Positions 7,415-15,284 of a stretch of DNA of 64,000 nucleotides are shown here, piece by piece. Each line of letters opens with the position of its first letter. The stretch's first letter is position 1. This DNA is from Paucibacter sp. B2R-40 (GTDB lineage: Bacteria; Pseudomonadota; Gammaproteobacteria; Burkholderiales; Burkholderiaceae_C). The stretch is taken from positions 248,001 to 312,000 of the forward strand of contig NZ_JAJIRP010000001.1 of NCBI RefSeq assembly GCF_025717555.1. Reading direction: 5' to 3'. Below the pieces are notes generated by a model. The model did no database searches. It had not been told where the DNA came from and saw only the letters and a program-made list of their open reading frames with translations. Made by a program: the position numbers and the translations under genes.

Positions 7415-8194
7415 TTACTTGGCAGCGCGGCGGCGAGCCACGAAGCCAACAGCGGCCAGACCGGCCAGCAGCATGGCGTAGGTTTGTGGCTCGGGGACAG
7501 CGGCTGCGACCGTGAAGGCGGTGGTGTCGGGGACGGTTGTGGTGTAAGTACCGTTCGTGGTGTCCACTGTCCAGTTAGAAACGTCGCCAATCAAAGCCTT
7601 GTAGCCGTCGAATGTCGTCTGGCCGGAGCGAACACCTGCGTACACGCCGTAGTCCGGAGTTGTGGACGTATTGTTTGCGTTCAAACGAATGCCATTGCTA
7701 GTGCCAACGGTCAGTCCGGTGTTGGTCAATACGCCATCGGTTGCCAGAGCAAAGCCTCCATTGGTAATGGCAGCCAGAAAGGTTGTTGGCGCTGTAGTGG
7801 ATGAACCAAGGAAGGCATAGACTGTTTCGTTCGAGTTGCCCAGAGCGAGCAGCCCGGTGCCAACGCGTTTCAAGCCAGTTGCGGAGGCATTTGCCTTATC
7901 AATATTGGAAAAGCGCAAGACGGTGCCAGCGCTGATATAGGCCGATGTCACCCACTGATCAGAACCTTCATTGGCGTCAATGAACTTGCCGCCATTGCCG
8001 ATCGCCAAGCCGTTCCATTCGTTGTCTGAAAAATACAGATTTGTGCCGACGTCAATGCCGACGAGCGTGACCAAAGAGAAGCCGTCTTCATCGGCATTGA
8101 ACGATGTGAAAGCCAGGTCGCCAGTTGTCAAAGCCGCTTGTGCCGGCGCGATGGCCGCAGCCGCGAGGGCCAGGGCGAGCAGAGTCTTTTGCAT
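7415..8194 (-). CDS. PEP-CTERM sorting-domain surface protein
   Basis: A 259-residue secreted protein. A standard signal peptide (MQKTLLALALAAAAIAPAQA) is followed by a Thr/Ser/Asn-rich beta domain, and the C-terminus shows the exosortase signal: VPEPQ, then a hydrophobic helix, then ARRRAAK. PEP-CTERM proteins are processed by an exosortase and exported to the envelope, often with exopolysaccharide. The start at 8194 was chosen because GGAG precedes it and the signal peptide begins there; the open frame runs 16 codons further upstream. No exosortase gene is in the window, so the sorting enzyme must be elsewhere. Function beyond export is unknown. Confidence 0.87.
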   Translation of the reverse strand: MQKTLLALALAAAAIAPAQAALTTGDLAFTSFNADEDGFSLVTLVGIDVGTNLYFSDNEWNGLAIGNGGKFIDANEGSDQWVTSAYISAGTVLRFSNIDKANASATGLKRVGTGLLALGNSNETVYAFLGSSTTAPTTFLAAITNGGFALATDGVLTNTGLTVGTSNGIRLNANNTSTTPDYGVYAGVRSGQTTFDGYKALIGDVSNWTVDTTNGTYTTTVPDTTAFTVAAAVPEPQTYAMLLAGLAAVGFVARRRAAK

Positions 8195-8382
8195 GGGGTG
8201 CTCCAAAAAGAGAGATGTGTTTGGTTCGTGATGTTCAATCACCCCTTTGCAAAACTTCGGACGATTCCTCCTCCCTGTCAGCGCTGGTGGTGCACATGGA
8301 CTGTGCTTGCGGCTCGTGACGAGGGCGTGAATTGGGCCTCGTAGTCCTCCCCCTCATTCAGGGGGTCGGCGCGCCGAACCAT

Positions 8383-9528
8383 TTAATGCCCTTGGACTTG
8401 GCTGACGGCACAAAATCCGCCCCGCTCCAAGGCCCAGCCATCAATGGCGTTGGGTTGGCTCATATGCTGCACATGAACGGCATTGACCAGGTGTTTGGCG
8501 GCTGCACGTTGCAGCAAGGCTTCCGCCTGCGCCGCGTTCAGGTGCAGCGCAAAGCGGGTCCAGCGCTTGAGCAGCAGCGGCTGTTGCCAGGCATCTTCCA
8601 GCGCCCAGCGAATCTCTTGCTCGCGGTGCAGATTGCTGACAGCGAGCACGCGCGGCGCCAAGGCCAGCACAAAGCGATTGAAGTCGGCCTTGCAGGCTTG
8701 GCTGGGCAAGAGTGCTTCGATGCGCGCCAAGCGCGCACTCCAGCCCGGCGTGGCCAGCTGGCGCGTCAGCATCGCTTGCAGGGCCTGGATGGGGTTGAAC
8801 AAGCGCAGGCGATTGGGTGGCAAGACCAGCAAGGGCAGGGCGGCCGCCTGCTCATGCGGCAACTCGGTCACAAAGCTGCACAGCAAGGCGACGCGCTGCC
8901 ACTCGCTTGAGCCCAGCCCTGCGATGCGGTGGATAGGGCCTGCTTCGACGCTGCGGGCCACCTCGGCGGCCTCTTGCCAGCCATAGTGGGCCTTGGCCAG
9001 ATTGGCGGCGCGGCTCATCATCACCAGATTACCCGCAGCGTAGCCGGCATCATCGCGAACTCGGTCAATCTGTGCCTGGTTGCGGCTGGCTTTGTGGGCA
9101 TCCAGCGGCTGGCGGGTGATGGGGCAAAAGCCGACCTCAATCTGCTGCAGGTAATTGGGCGTCAGCTGCACATCTTCGAAGCTGCGCCCGCGTGACCAGG
9201 CATGGGTGCGCAGCAGCAGCCATTGCTGTGTGTGGCGCTTGGCGCTGAGGGTGCGGCGGCCAAAAGTGGCGCTGCCGGCCTGGAAGCCTTGGCGCAGCGG
9301 TGAGTTGGCATAAAGCTGCAGCGCCGGTGGGGTCAGGCCGTGGTGGGCATAGTCCCAGCCGAGCGCGAAGCCCACACTTTGAGTGGCCGGCACCAAGACA
9401 CTGGGCTCGCGGGTGTCTTGAATGCCAACCGGCTCGATGCCAAGCTCTAATTGGGCCGGGCTTTGCGCTGGCCCAAATTTGTGATTTTCTAGATCTAGAA
9501 CTACTGCCGCTGCGGTGATCTGTGCCAT
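8383..9528 (-). CDS. Hypothetical protein with an HNH-like segment
   Basis: A 381-residue soluble protein I cannot assign to a named family. Residues about 133-172 read GFCPITRQPLD followed by NQAQIDRV-x-DDAGYAAGNLVMMSRAAN, the pattern of phage- and restriction-type HNH nucleases (Cys-Pro, I/L-D-R-I/V, GY-x-x-GN, then R-x-N). The second Cys pair and a clear metal-binding His are not evident, so it may be a degenerate or non-catalytic HNH fold. The C-terminal half is Leu/Ala/Gln-rich helical. It stands alone, with two perfect hairpins upstream at 9557-9632. Confidence 0.5.
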   Translation of the reverse strand: MAQITAAAVVLDLENHKFGPAQSPAQLELGIEPVGIQDTREPSVLVPATQSVGFALGWDYAHHGLTPPALQLYANSPLRQGFQAGSATFGRRTLSAKRHTQQWLLLRTHAWSRGRSFEDVQLTPNYLQQIEVGFCPITRQPLDAHKASRNQAQIDRVRDDAGYAAGNLVMMSRAANLAKAHYGWQEAAEVARSVEAGPIHRIAGLGSSEWQRVALLCSFVTELPHEQAAALPLLVLPPNRLRLFNPIQALQAMLTRQLATPGWSARLARIEALLPSQACKADFNRFVLALAPRVLAVSNLHREQEIRWALEDAWQQPLLLKRWTRFALHLNAAQAEALLQRAAAKHLVNAVHVQHMSQPNAIDGWALERGGFCAVSQVQGH

Positions 9529-9556
9529 GGTGTGCTCCGGGGTTGCCGGCCAGTTC

Positions 9557-9580
9557 CGAAAGAGAAAAACACCTCTTTCG
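9557..9580. repeat. Perfect 8-bp inverted repeat upstream of the HNH-like gene
   Basis: CGAAAGAG (9557-9564) and CTCTTTCG (9573-9580) flank an A-rich 8-base loop, 29 bp before the HNH-like start. It could be an operator or a 5' leader hairpin. Confidence 0.45.
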
Positions 9581-9609
9581 TCTGACCGTGCAGCGGAGTT
9601 TGTCTGGCG

Positions 9610-9632
9610 ACTAGCTCATATGCCGAGCTAGT
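9610..9632. repeat. Perfect 8-bp inverted repeat downstream of the DUF3597 gene
   Basis: ACTAGCTC (9610-9617) and GAGCTAGT (9625-9632) enclose a 7-base loop, with seven A residues on the right side. For the minus-strand DUF3597 transcript the T run lies before the stem, so this is not a standard terminator. Confidence 0.4.
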
Positions 9633-9639
9633 AAAAAAA

Positions 9640-10032
9640 TCAGCTCAGCAATTCAACCGGCACATCGCCGCCGTTGTCCGCCAGCTTTTGCAGCACGGTC
9701 TTGTGCAGCCACATATTCATCTGCGCCGAGTCGCCCATCTTTTCGGCCGGGCAGCCGAGTTCGGTGGCCAACTCTTTGCGAGAGGCCAAGCTGCTGTCCA
9801 GGTCCAGCAACTTCATCAGATCAACGATGGAGACTTTCCAGTTCAGTTTTTCGGCGTGTGCCGCAGCCAGACTGTCGAGTTGTGCGACCACATCAACGAC
9901 CGAAATAGCGACCGGCGCGACTTCGACCACGGCGGGGGCTGCTTCGGGGGCGGCGGCTACCGGCGTTTCGACTGCTGCTGCAGGCTTGGCGCCGAAGCCG
10001 AGCTTGCTGAGGATATTGCTGAACATTCCCAT
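9640..10032 (-). CDS. DUF3597 domain-containing protein
   Basis: A 130-residue protein with an N-terminal helix (MGMFSNILSKLGFG), an Ala/Val/Pro-rich linker, and the conserved C-terminal DUF3597 helical domain, recognisable by KLNWKVSIVDLMKLLDLDSSL, then a second conserved stretch ending MWLHKTVLQKLADNGG. The family has no established function; its domain resembles a small DNA/peptidoglycan-associated helical bundle. The start at 10032 was chosen because AGGGAG lies 9 nt upstream; an ATG at 10041 overlaps that ribosome-binding site. Confidence 0.85.
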   Translation of the reverse strand: MGMFSNILSKLGFGAKPAAAVETPVAAAPEAAPAVVEVAPVAISVVDVVAQLDSLAAAHAEKLNWKVSIVDLMKLLDLDSSLASRKELATELGCPAEKMGDSAQMNMWLHKTVLQKLADNGGDVPVELLS

Positions 10033-10122
10033 TTGAATCATCTCCCTGAGTTGAATGGTCGGGCCAGTTTGGCCGTCCAAGGCGACAGCAATATGACTGC
10101 CTCGGTCAGTCTAATTGAAAGT

Positions 10123-10704
10123 TTAGGCGTCGGCGTCCTGGCGCTGCAGGCGTTCGCTGTGCCAATAGACATCGTCGCCACCCAGGCCATCCAGATTGGC
10201 CCGGTTCAACACGCGAGCCAGTACGAATAACAAGTCAGATAAGCGGTTCAGGTATTGGCGCGGCGCGGCGTTGATAGTCTCCTGCGCGGCCAGGGTGACG
10301 ACTGCGCGTTCGGCGCGGCGCGCCACGGTGCGGCAGACATGCGAGATCGCCGCGCTGCGTGTGCCGGCCGGCAGGATGAACTCCTTCAGCCGAGGCAGCT
10401 TCTCGTTGTAATGCGCCAATGCCTCATCCAGACGCAAGACGGCATCCATCTTCAGCAGCTCATAGCCCGGCATGCAGAGTTCGCCGCCGAGGTTGAACAG
10501 CTCATGCTGTATGGTGATCAGCAACTCGCGCACATCGGCCGGCAGCGGCTCAGCCAAGAGCACACCGAGGTTGGAGTTCAATTCATCCACGTCACCCATC
10601 GCCTGCACGCGCAAATGATCTTTGGGTACGCGGCTGCCGTCGCCCAGGCCGGTGCTGCCGTCGTCACCGGTGCGGGTGGCTATTTGAGAGAGTCGGTTGG
10701 CCAT
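10123..10704 (-). CDS. PduO-type cob(I)alamin adenosyltransferase
   Basis: The 193-residue enzyme transfers the 5'-deoxyadenosyl group from ATP to cob(I)alamin, making adenosylcobalamin. It belongs to the PduO/MMAB class: the N-terminal ATP loop TRTGDDGSTGLGDGSRVPK, then VDELNS, and late catalytic-site motifs CRTVARRAER and YLNRLSDLLFVLARV are all present. Length is normal and it has no fused domain. It is unlike the CobA/CobO P-loop class. No cobalamin riboswitch is visible in the short upstream region and no B12 biosynthesis genes are nearby, so it probably serves salvage for enzymes such as methylmalonyl-CoA mutase. Confidence 0.92.
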   Translation of the reverse strand: MANRLSQIATRTGDDGSTGLGDGSRVPKDHLRVQAMGDVDELNSNLGVLLAEPLPADVRELLITIQHELFNLGGELCMPGYELLKMDAVLRLDEALAHYNEKLPRLKEFILPAGTRSAAISHVCRTVARRAERAVVTLAAQETINAAPRQYLNRLSDLLFVLARVLNRANLDGLGGDDVYWHSERLQRQDADA

Positions 10705-10795
10705 GGCTGCTGCGCAATATGAAGTTCAGGAATGGCCGGCATCTTGCCTGAACTTGGCCGGGCCTCCGATTTGCCGGGCTCAAGGCCCGACGGCT

Positions 10796-11053
10796 TCAAT
10801 GCCTTTTGCCCGAGCGGTGGATTTCTGGCTTGTGATGGGCGGGCTGTTGATGCTGTTCGGCATGGTGCAAGTCGCGCGGTGCTTCGCCGAATTCGGCGGC
10901 GGCCTTGGTGACCGGGATTTCGCCCTTTGTTTGGGCTGACTTTTCGAGTGCGTCGCGCCCGATCGCCCGCAGCAGATCCCAGCGCATCACACCGGCCACC
11001 GCCAGCAGCAAAACCACAATCAGTGCGAGCCAGCCAAGATCGATTCCGAACAT
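10796..11053 (-). CDS. Small single-pass membrane protein
   Basis: An 85-residue protein starting MFGIDLG with one hydrophobic helix (WLALIVVLLLAVAGVM) and a cytoplasmic-type hydrophilic tail rich in His, Gln and Lys. The start is supported by GGAG 7 nt upstream. It lies between the cobalamin adenosyltransferase and the second FadL-type gene, all on the minus strand. The layout (short N-terminus, helix, soluble tail) is reminiscent of small envelope or preprotein-associated proteins, but I cannot name a family. Confidence 0.6.
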   Translation of the reverse strand: MFGIDLGWLALIVVLLLAVAGVMRWDLLRAIGRDALEKSAQTKGEIPVTKAAAEFGEAPRDLHHAEQHQQPAHHKPEIHRSGKRH

Positions 11054-11148
11054 GCGTATCTCCAGACAATTTTGATACTTCATGCTCGCACCGCAGCGAG
11101 CCAATTACAAGGGCTAACCGTCAAGCTGCGGTGAATTCAAGGCTGAAT

Positions 11149-12657
11149 TCAGAACTCCCGGTTGTACTGGATGCCCAGCAATGCGGAGCTCAACTGGTAG
11201 CGGCCACGCACGGTGGCGCAGCTTGAGGTGTTGCCGCTGGGGTTGCAGATGGCCGATCCAATCGCGTTGGTTTGCCCGCCGTTGTCGAAACTGTTGACCT
11301 GGCTGTCTTTGACATGCACATAGCTGAGCGCAAAGTCCACGGAGCTCTTGTTGTCAAGCTTCCAGTTCAGACCGGTCGACACCCAGGCGCGGTCGTTGTC
11401 GGGCAAGGACGGTGTACGAGTTCTTTGGCTGACCGGTGACTGATCGAAGGCCAAGCCGCCACGCAGCTTGATGCTGTCGTTGAGCAGGTAATTGACACCG
11501 AAGGAGGCGCGGAAGGTATTGATCCAGCCTTCAGGCGTCAGCGAGTCCGGCAGCTGGTTGGCGAAATCGATGCGCAATTCTTTAAAACGCGAATGACGGG
11601 TCAGCGTCAGATCCCCCATCACGGCGAGCTTGTTCTCCTGCTTGAAGAAGGAGAAGGACAGCGACTCGGGCGTGTCCACCTTGAGGCTGGCGTCGCTGTC
11701 GGTATAGGCGGCCAGCAGGCGCGCTTCAACCTGTGAGCCAGCACCGGGCAGCGCGCCATTCAATAGAGCGGCGAGATTGCCGGCGGGTGTTTTGACGTTC
11801 CACTTTGCTTCGCCTTCAAGCCGGTTCTTGATCGAGGAGCGATAGGCGAGGCCAAAGCGGGTGTTTTCGTCGTACTGGTACATCAGGCCGAGGTTGAAAC
11901 CAAAGCCCCAGTCATCGCCTTCGACCTTGACGCCACCCGAGTAAAGCGGGTTGCCGGAGACTTGCTTGATCAAGCCGCTGAGCTTGTTGATGACGGCGGC
12001 GCGCACGACCTCGATCGGCACGCCGGGCTGGGCGTTCGCGGCCACTTGCTGCTCCACCACCAGGGCCAGCGCCCCGGAACCGAAGTCGGCGCCCTTGCTC
12101 AGCTTGCCTTCAATGAACTGCGCGGTGAGGCCGGCGCCCAGGCTCAGCTTGTCGTTCAATTTGTAGGCGATCGAAGGGTTCAGCGCGATCGTCTTCAGCT
12201 CGGTGCCGATGGAGTTGTAGCGGCCGGTCCAGTCGGGCTCGTACTCGCTCTTCGAGCCGAAGGGCACGAACATCGCAAAGCCGGCCGACAAATCCTTGTT
12301 CAGTTGATAGGTCAGGTAGGCGTGAGGAACGGCGGTGGTCTTGACGAATTTTCCGCCATTGCCGCCGCCGGTGGGCAGATTGAATTGCGTGGTGCTGCCT
12401 TGGTCGGTGTACTTGCCGTCTGGAATCACCACATTGAGCACGCCAGAGGCATTGATGCCCTTGAGCCGCGTCATGCCGGCCGGGTTGTAGAACAGCAGCG
12501 AGGCATCGCTGGCTTCGGCAGCGTTGGCATTCGCCGTGCCTTGGGCGGCGGCAGACTGGGTGCCGAAGTGGTAGCCGGAAGCGAGCGCGCTGCTTGCACA
12601 GAGGCTGGCCAGCAATGCGGCGCTCAGCGAGGAAGCGGTAGTAAGGGCATATCGCAT
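11149..12657 (-). CDS. FadL/OmpP1-family outer-membrane transport protein (second copy)
   Basis: A 502-residue FadL-type barrel. A signal peptide (MRYALTTASS, ending SALA) precedes a mature N-terminus SGYHFGTQSAAAQGTANAN, nearly identical to that of the porin at 91-1593. NPAGMTRLKG and the C-terminal Phe are also typical. The start follows GGAGACC; an open frame extends 24 codons upstream. It is transcribed divergently from the acylase lipoprotein gene at 12800. The two FadL proteins differ in loop regions, so they likely take different hydrophobic substrates. Confidence 0.9.
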   Translation of the reverse strand: MRYALTTASSLSAALLASLCASSALASGYHFGTQSAAAQGTANANAAEASDASLLFYNPAGMTRLKGINASGVLNVVIPDGKYTDQGSTTQFNLPTGGGNGGKFVKTTAVPHAYLTYQLNKDLSAGFAMFVPFGSKSEYEPDWTGRYNSIGTELKTIALNPSIAYKLNDKLSLGAGLTAQFIEGKLSKGADFGSGALALVVEQQVAANAQPGVPIEVVRAAVINKLSGLIKQVSGNPLYSGGVKVEGDDWGFGFNLGLMYQYDENTRFGLAYRSSIKNRLEGEAKWNVKTPAGNLAALLNGALPGAGSQVEARLLAAYTDSDASLKVDTPESLSFSFFKQENKLAVMGDLTLTRHSRFKELRIDFANQLPDSLTPEGWINTFRASFGVNYLLNDSIKLRGGLAFDQSPVSQRTRTPSLPDNDRAWVSTGLNWKLDNKSSVDFALSYVHVKDSQVNSFDNGGQTNAIGSAICNPSGNTSSCATVRGRYQLSSALLGIQYNREF

Positions 12658-12799
12658 AAGGTCTCCGTTGTTTTTGAGGGTTGACCACGCTGGCCAGGCC
12701 ATTGCGTTTGATGATAGCCTGACCATCATATTGATCGGGTCGCAACTTGGTGATTAGACTGCCATGCCCGGTAGTTGAAAAAGCTAAAAGGAGACAGGT

Positions 12800-15277
12800 A
12801 TGAAGAAACGTCAGTTGAAGGCAACGGTTTGGCGGCTGTCGCCGCTTTGTGCCCTGATGAGCAGCGCCGTGCTGCTGAGCGCCTGTGGCGGTGGTGACAC
12901 CGACCCGACCCGGCCCGAAACACCTGCCGTGGCGAGCTTCGCCGCCGAGATTCGCTACACCAGCTATGGCGTGCCGCACATCAAGGCGGATGATTTCAAG
13001 GGCGCCGGTTATGGTTACGGTTATGCCTTTGCCAATGACCATATCTGCCTGTTTGCCCAGGAAGTGTTGACGCTGCGCGGCGAACGCTCGCGTTACTTCG
13101 GAGATGTTGACGCCAAAGGCGTGCCCATCACCTACCTCGGCCAGTTTGGCGACTTCACGCCGAATTTGGCCTCGGACTTTTTCTACAAAGCCTTGATGAC
13201 GCCGGCCCAGGCCACGGCGCTGAAGGCCGGCGCAGGCCCCGAGATTCGCGAGCTGGTGACGGGCTTTGTGGCCGGCTACAACCGCTTTTTGCGCGACAAG
13301 GGCGCCAATGGCCTGCCCAGCGATTGCAAGGGTGCAGTCTGGGTCAAACCGCTGAGCGAAGACGAGGCCTATTTCCGCTTCAGCCAGGCGGCAATGGCGG
13401 GCAGCTCGCTGCAGTTCATTGCGGCCATCGGCGGCGCGCAGCCGCCCTTGGTCAAGCCGGCTGGCGCGGCCCCGGTCTTGAGTGCGCGCGCCTTGAAGTC
13501 CAAGGCCACGCAGTTCGCCGTGCTCAATTCACCGCTGGTGCGAAACACCCATTGGCTGCAAGAGCATGTGATCGGCTCCAACGGCTATGGCCTGGGCAAG
13601 GGCGTCACGCAAAGCGGCGCCGGCATGGTGCTGGGCAACCCGCATTTCCCTTGGTGGGGCGCGCTGCGACTGCATCAGCTGCATCTGACGGTGGCGGGTA
13701 AATACGATGTGATGGGCGCCACGCTCTTGGGCTCAGTTGTGCCCTTGATCGGCTTCAACAAGGATGTGGCCTGGACGCACACCTTCTCGACCGATAACCG
13801 TTTCACATTGCATCAGCTCAAGCTTGACCCCACGGACGCTACTCGTTATGTGATGGACGGCGTGTCCAAGCCGATGACCCAATCCAAGCTCACTGTGCAG
13901 GCGCTGCAAGCCGACGGCTCGGTCAAGACCATTGAGCGCACCATGTACGCGACCGAGTTCGGCCCCATGGTCAATGACGGCGCCACTTTTGCGTGGGGCA
14001 GCAGCACGGCCTATGCGATTCGGGATGCCAATTACAGCAATTACAAGTTGCTCGATCAGGCCTTGCTGAATGGCAAGGCCAGCAGCGCCGAAACCCTGCA
14101 GACCGCCTTGGCCACCTATAACGCCATGCCCTGGGTCAACACCATGGCGGCGGATAAGAACGGCAAGGCCTTGTATGCCAATTACTCGGTGGCCGCCAAC
14201 GTCAGCGATGCGCAACTGGGCGCCTGCGTCAACAGCCCAACGGGGCAGTTTTTGCTCGCCACGCGTGGCCTGGTCTTGATGGATGGCAGCAAGTCCAGCT
14301 GTCAATGGACCGGCGCGATTCCCAGCGCGCAGCGGCCTTTTGTGCTGCGCGATGACTACATCGTCAACGCCAATGACAGCCACTGGTTCCCGAGTGAGCA
14401 GACGCGTTTGAGCGGCTATCCCAAGATCATCGCCACTGGCCCGGATGCCGAGGGCATGGTTCAGGGTGAACGTACTCGCACCGGCCATGTGCAGGTGCTG
14501 GACCGTGTCGCCGGCAGCGATGGCCTCACCGGCAAGGGCTTCACGCTGGCCAATCTGCAGCAGGTTTACCAGAAGAGCCGCTTCTTCAAGGCCGAGATGT
14601 GGTTGGATGAATTCTTGGCCGCGACTTGCGCCGGCGGCGCGCCCAGCGCCAAGGACAGCAAAGGCAATACGGTTGATCTCAGCAAGGCCTGCGGGGTCTT
14701 GAGCATCTGGAAGAAGACCGAAGGCCTGGTCGACCCAGGTTCGCTCTTGTTCCGCAAGCTCTATGAGTTGTCGGGTGAATTGAAAGAGGCCAGTTATTGG
14801 CGCGTCGCCTACGATCCGGCCGACCCGATCAAAACGCCGCGTGGTTTCAACACCAGCAATACCAAAGCCGCGATGCTGCTGGCCGATGCGGTGCAGTGGT
14901 TTGCCGAGCAGAAGATGCCGCTGGAAGAGGTCAATGCGCGCCGCCAGGTGATCGTGCGTGACAGTGCGCCGATCTCCATTCCAGGCGGGCGCTACACCTT
15001 CAACAATGTGCGCGGCAATCTGAACGCAGGGCTCTATGGTGACCCGGTTTATGGCAATAGCTATATGCAGTTCGTCACCTTTGACGCCAATGGTCCGGTC
15101 GCCGAAGGCCTGCTGACTTATTCGCAGTCCACCCATATGTTGTCGGCGAATTTTTCGGATCAGACCAAGCTCTATTCGGACATCTATCTGAAGGGTGCCA
15201 AGTGGCCCAAGCTGCCGTTCAGCGAGGCAGAAATCAAGGCCGACCCGGCCTACCGGACTATGTCCATCAGCGAGTAG
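12800..15277 (+). CDS. Penicillin/AHL-acylase family Ntn hydrolase, lipoprotein
   Basis: An 825-residue acylase precursor of the PvdQ/aculeacin/penicillin-acylase type, which cuts amide bonds between an acyl chain and an amine such as homoserine lactone. A lipobox ends at Cys29 (LLSAC), so it is probably anchored in the outer or inner membrane facing the periplasm. The alpha region shows YGVPHIKADD and GYGYAFANDHICL. The autoprocessing site reads IGSNGYG, making Ser260 the new N-terminal nucleophile, followed by GNPHFPWWGALR and TFSTDNRFTLHQL. AGGAG precedes the ATG. Substrate (AHL or other acyl amide) cannot be told from sequence. Confidence 0.85.
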   Translation: MKKRQLKATVWRLSPLCALMSSAVLLSACGGGDTDPTRPETPAVASFAAEIRYTSYGVPHIKADDFKGAGYGYGYAFANDHICLFAQEVLTLRGERSRYFGDVDAKGVPITYLGQFGDFTPNLASDFFYKALMTPAQATALKAGAGPEIRELVTGFVAGYNRFLRDKGANGLPSDCKGAVWVKPLSEDEAYFRFSQAAMAGSSLQFIAAIGGAQPPLVKPAGAAPVLSARALKSKATQFAVLNSPLVRNTHWLQEHVIGSNGYGLGKGVTQSGAGMVLGNPHFPWWGALRLHQLHLTVAGKYDVMGATLLGSVVPLIGFNKDVAWTHTFSTDNRFTLHQLKLDPTDATRYVMDGVSKPMTQSKLTVQALQADGSVKTIERTMYATEFGPMVNDGATFAWGSSTAYAIRDANYSNYKLLDQALLNGKASSAETLQTALATYNAMPWVNTMAADKNGKALYANYSVAANVSDAQLGACVNSPTGQFLLATRGLVLMDGSKSSCQWTGAIPSAQRPFVLRDDYIVNANDSHWFPSEQTRLSGYPKIIATGPDAEGMVQGERTRTGHVQVLDRVAGSDGLTGKGFTLANLQQVYQKSRFFKAEMWLDEFLAATCAGGAPSAKDSKGNTVDLSKACGVLSIWKKTEGLVDPGSLLFRKLYELSGELKEASYWRVAYDPADPIKTPRGFNTSNTKAAMLLADAVQWFAEQKMPLEEVNARRQVIVRDSAPISIPGGRYTFNNVRGNLNAGLYGDPVYGNSYMQFVTFDANGPVAEGLLTYSQSTHMLSANFSDQTKLYSDIYLKGAKWPKLPFSEAEIKADPAYRTMSISE

Positions 15278-15284
15278 CTCTGCA

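Noticed and set aside
9487-9500. The palindrome TCTAGATCTAGA near the start of the HNH-like gene.
   Set aside because: It lies inside the coding region and consists of simple overlapping repeats; no partner site or regulator is suggested.
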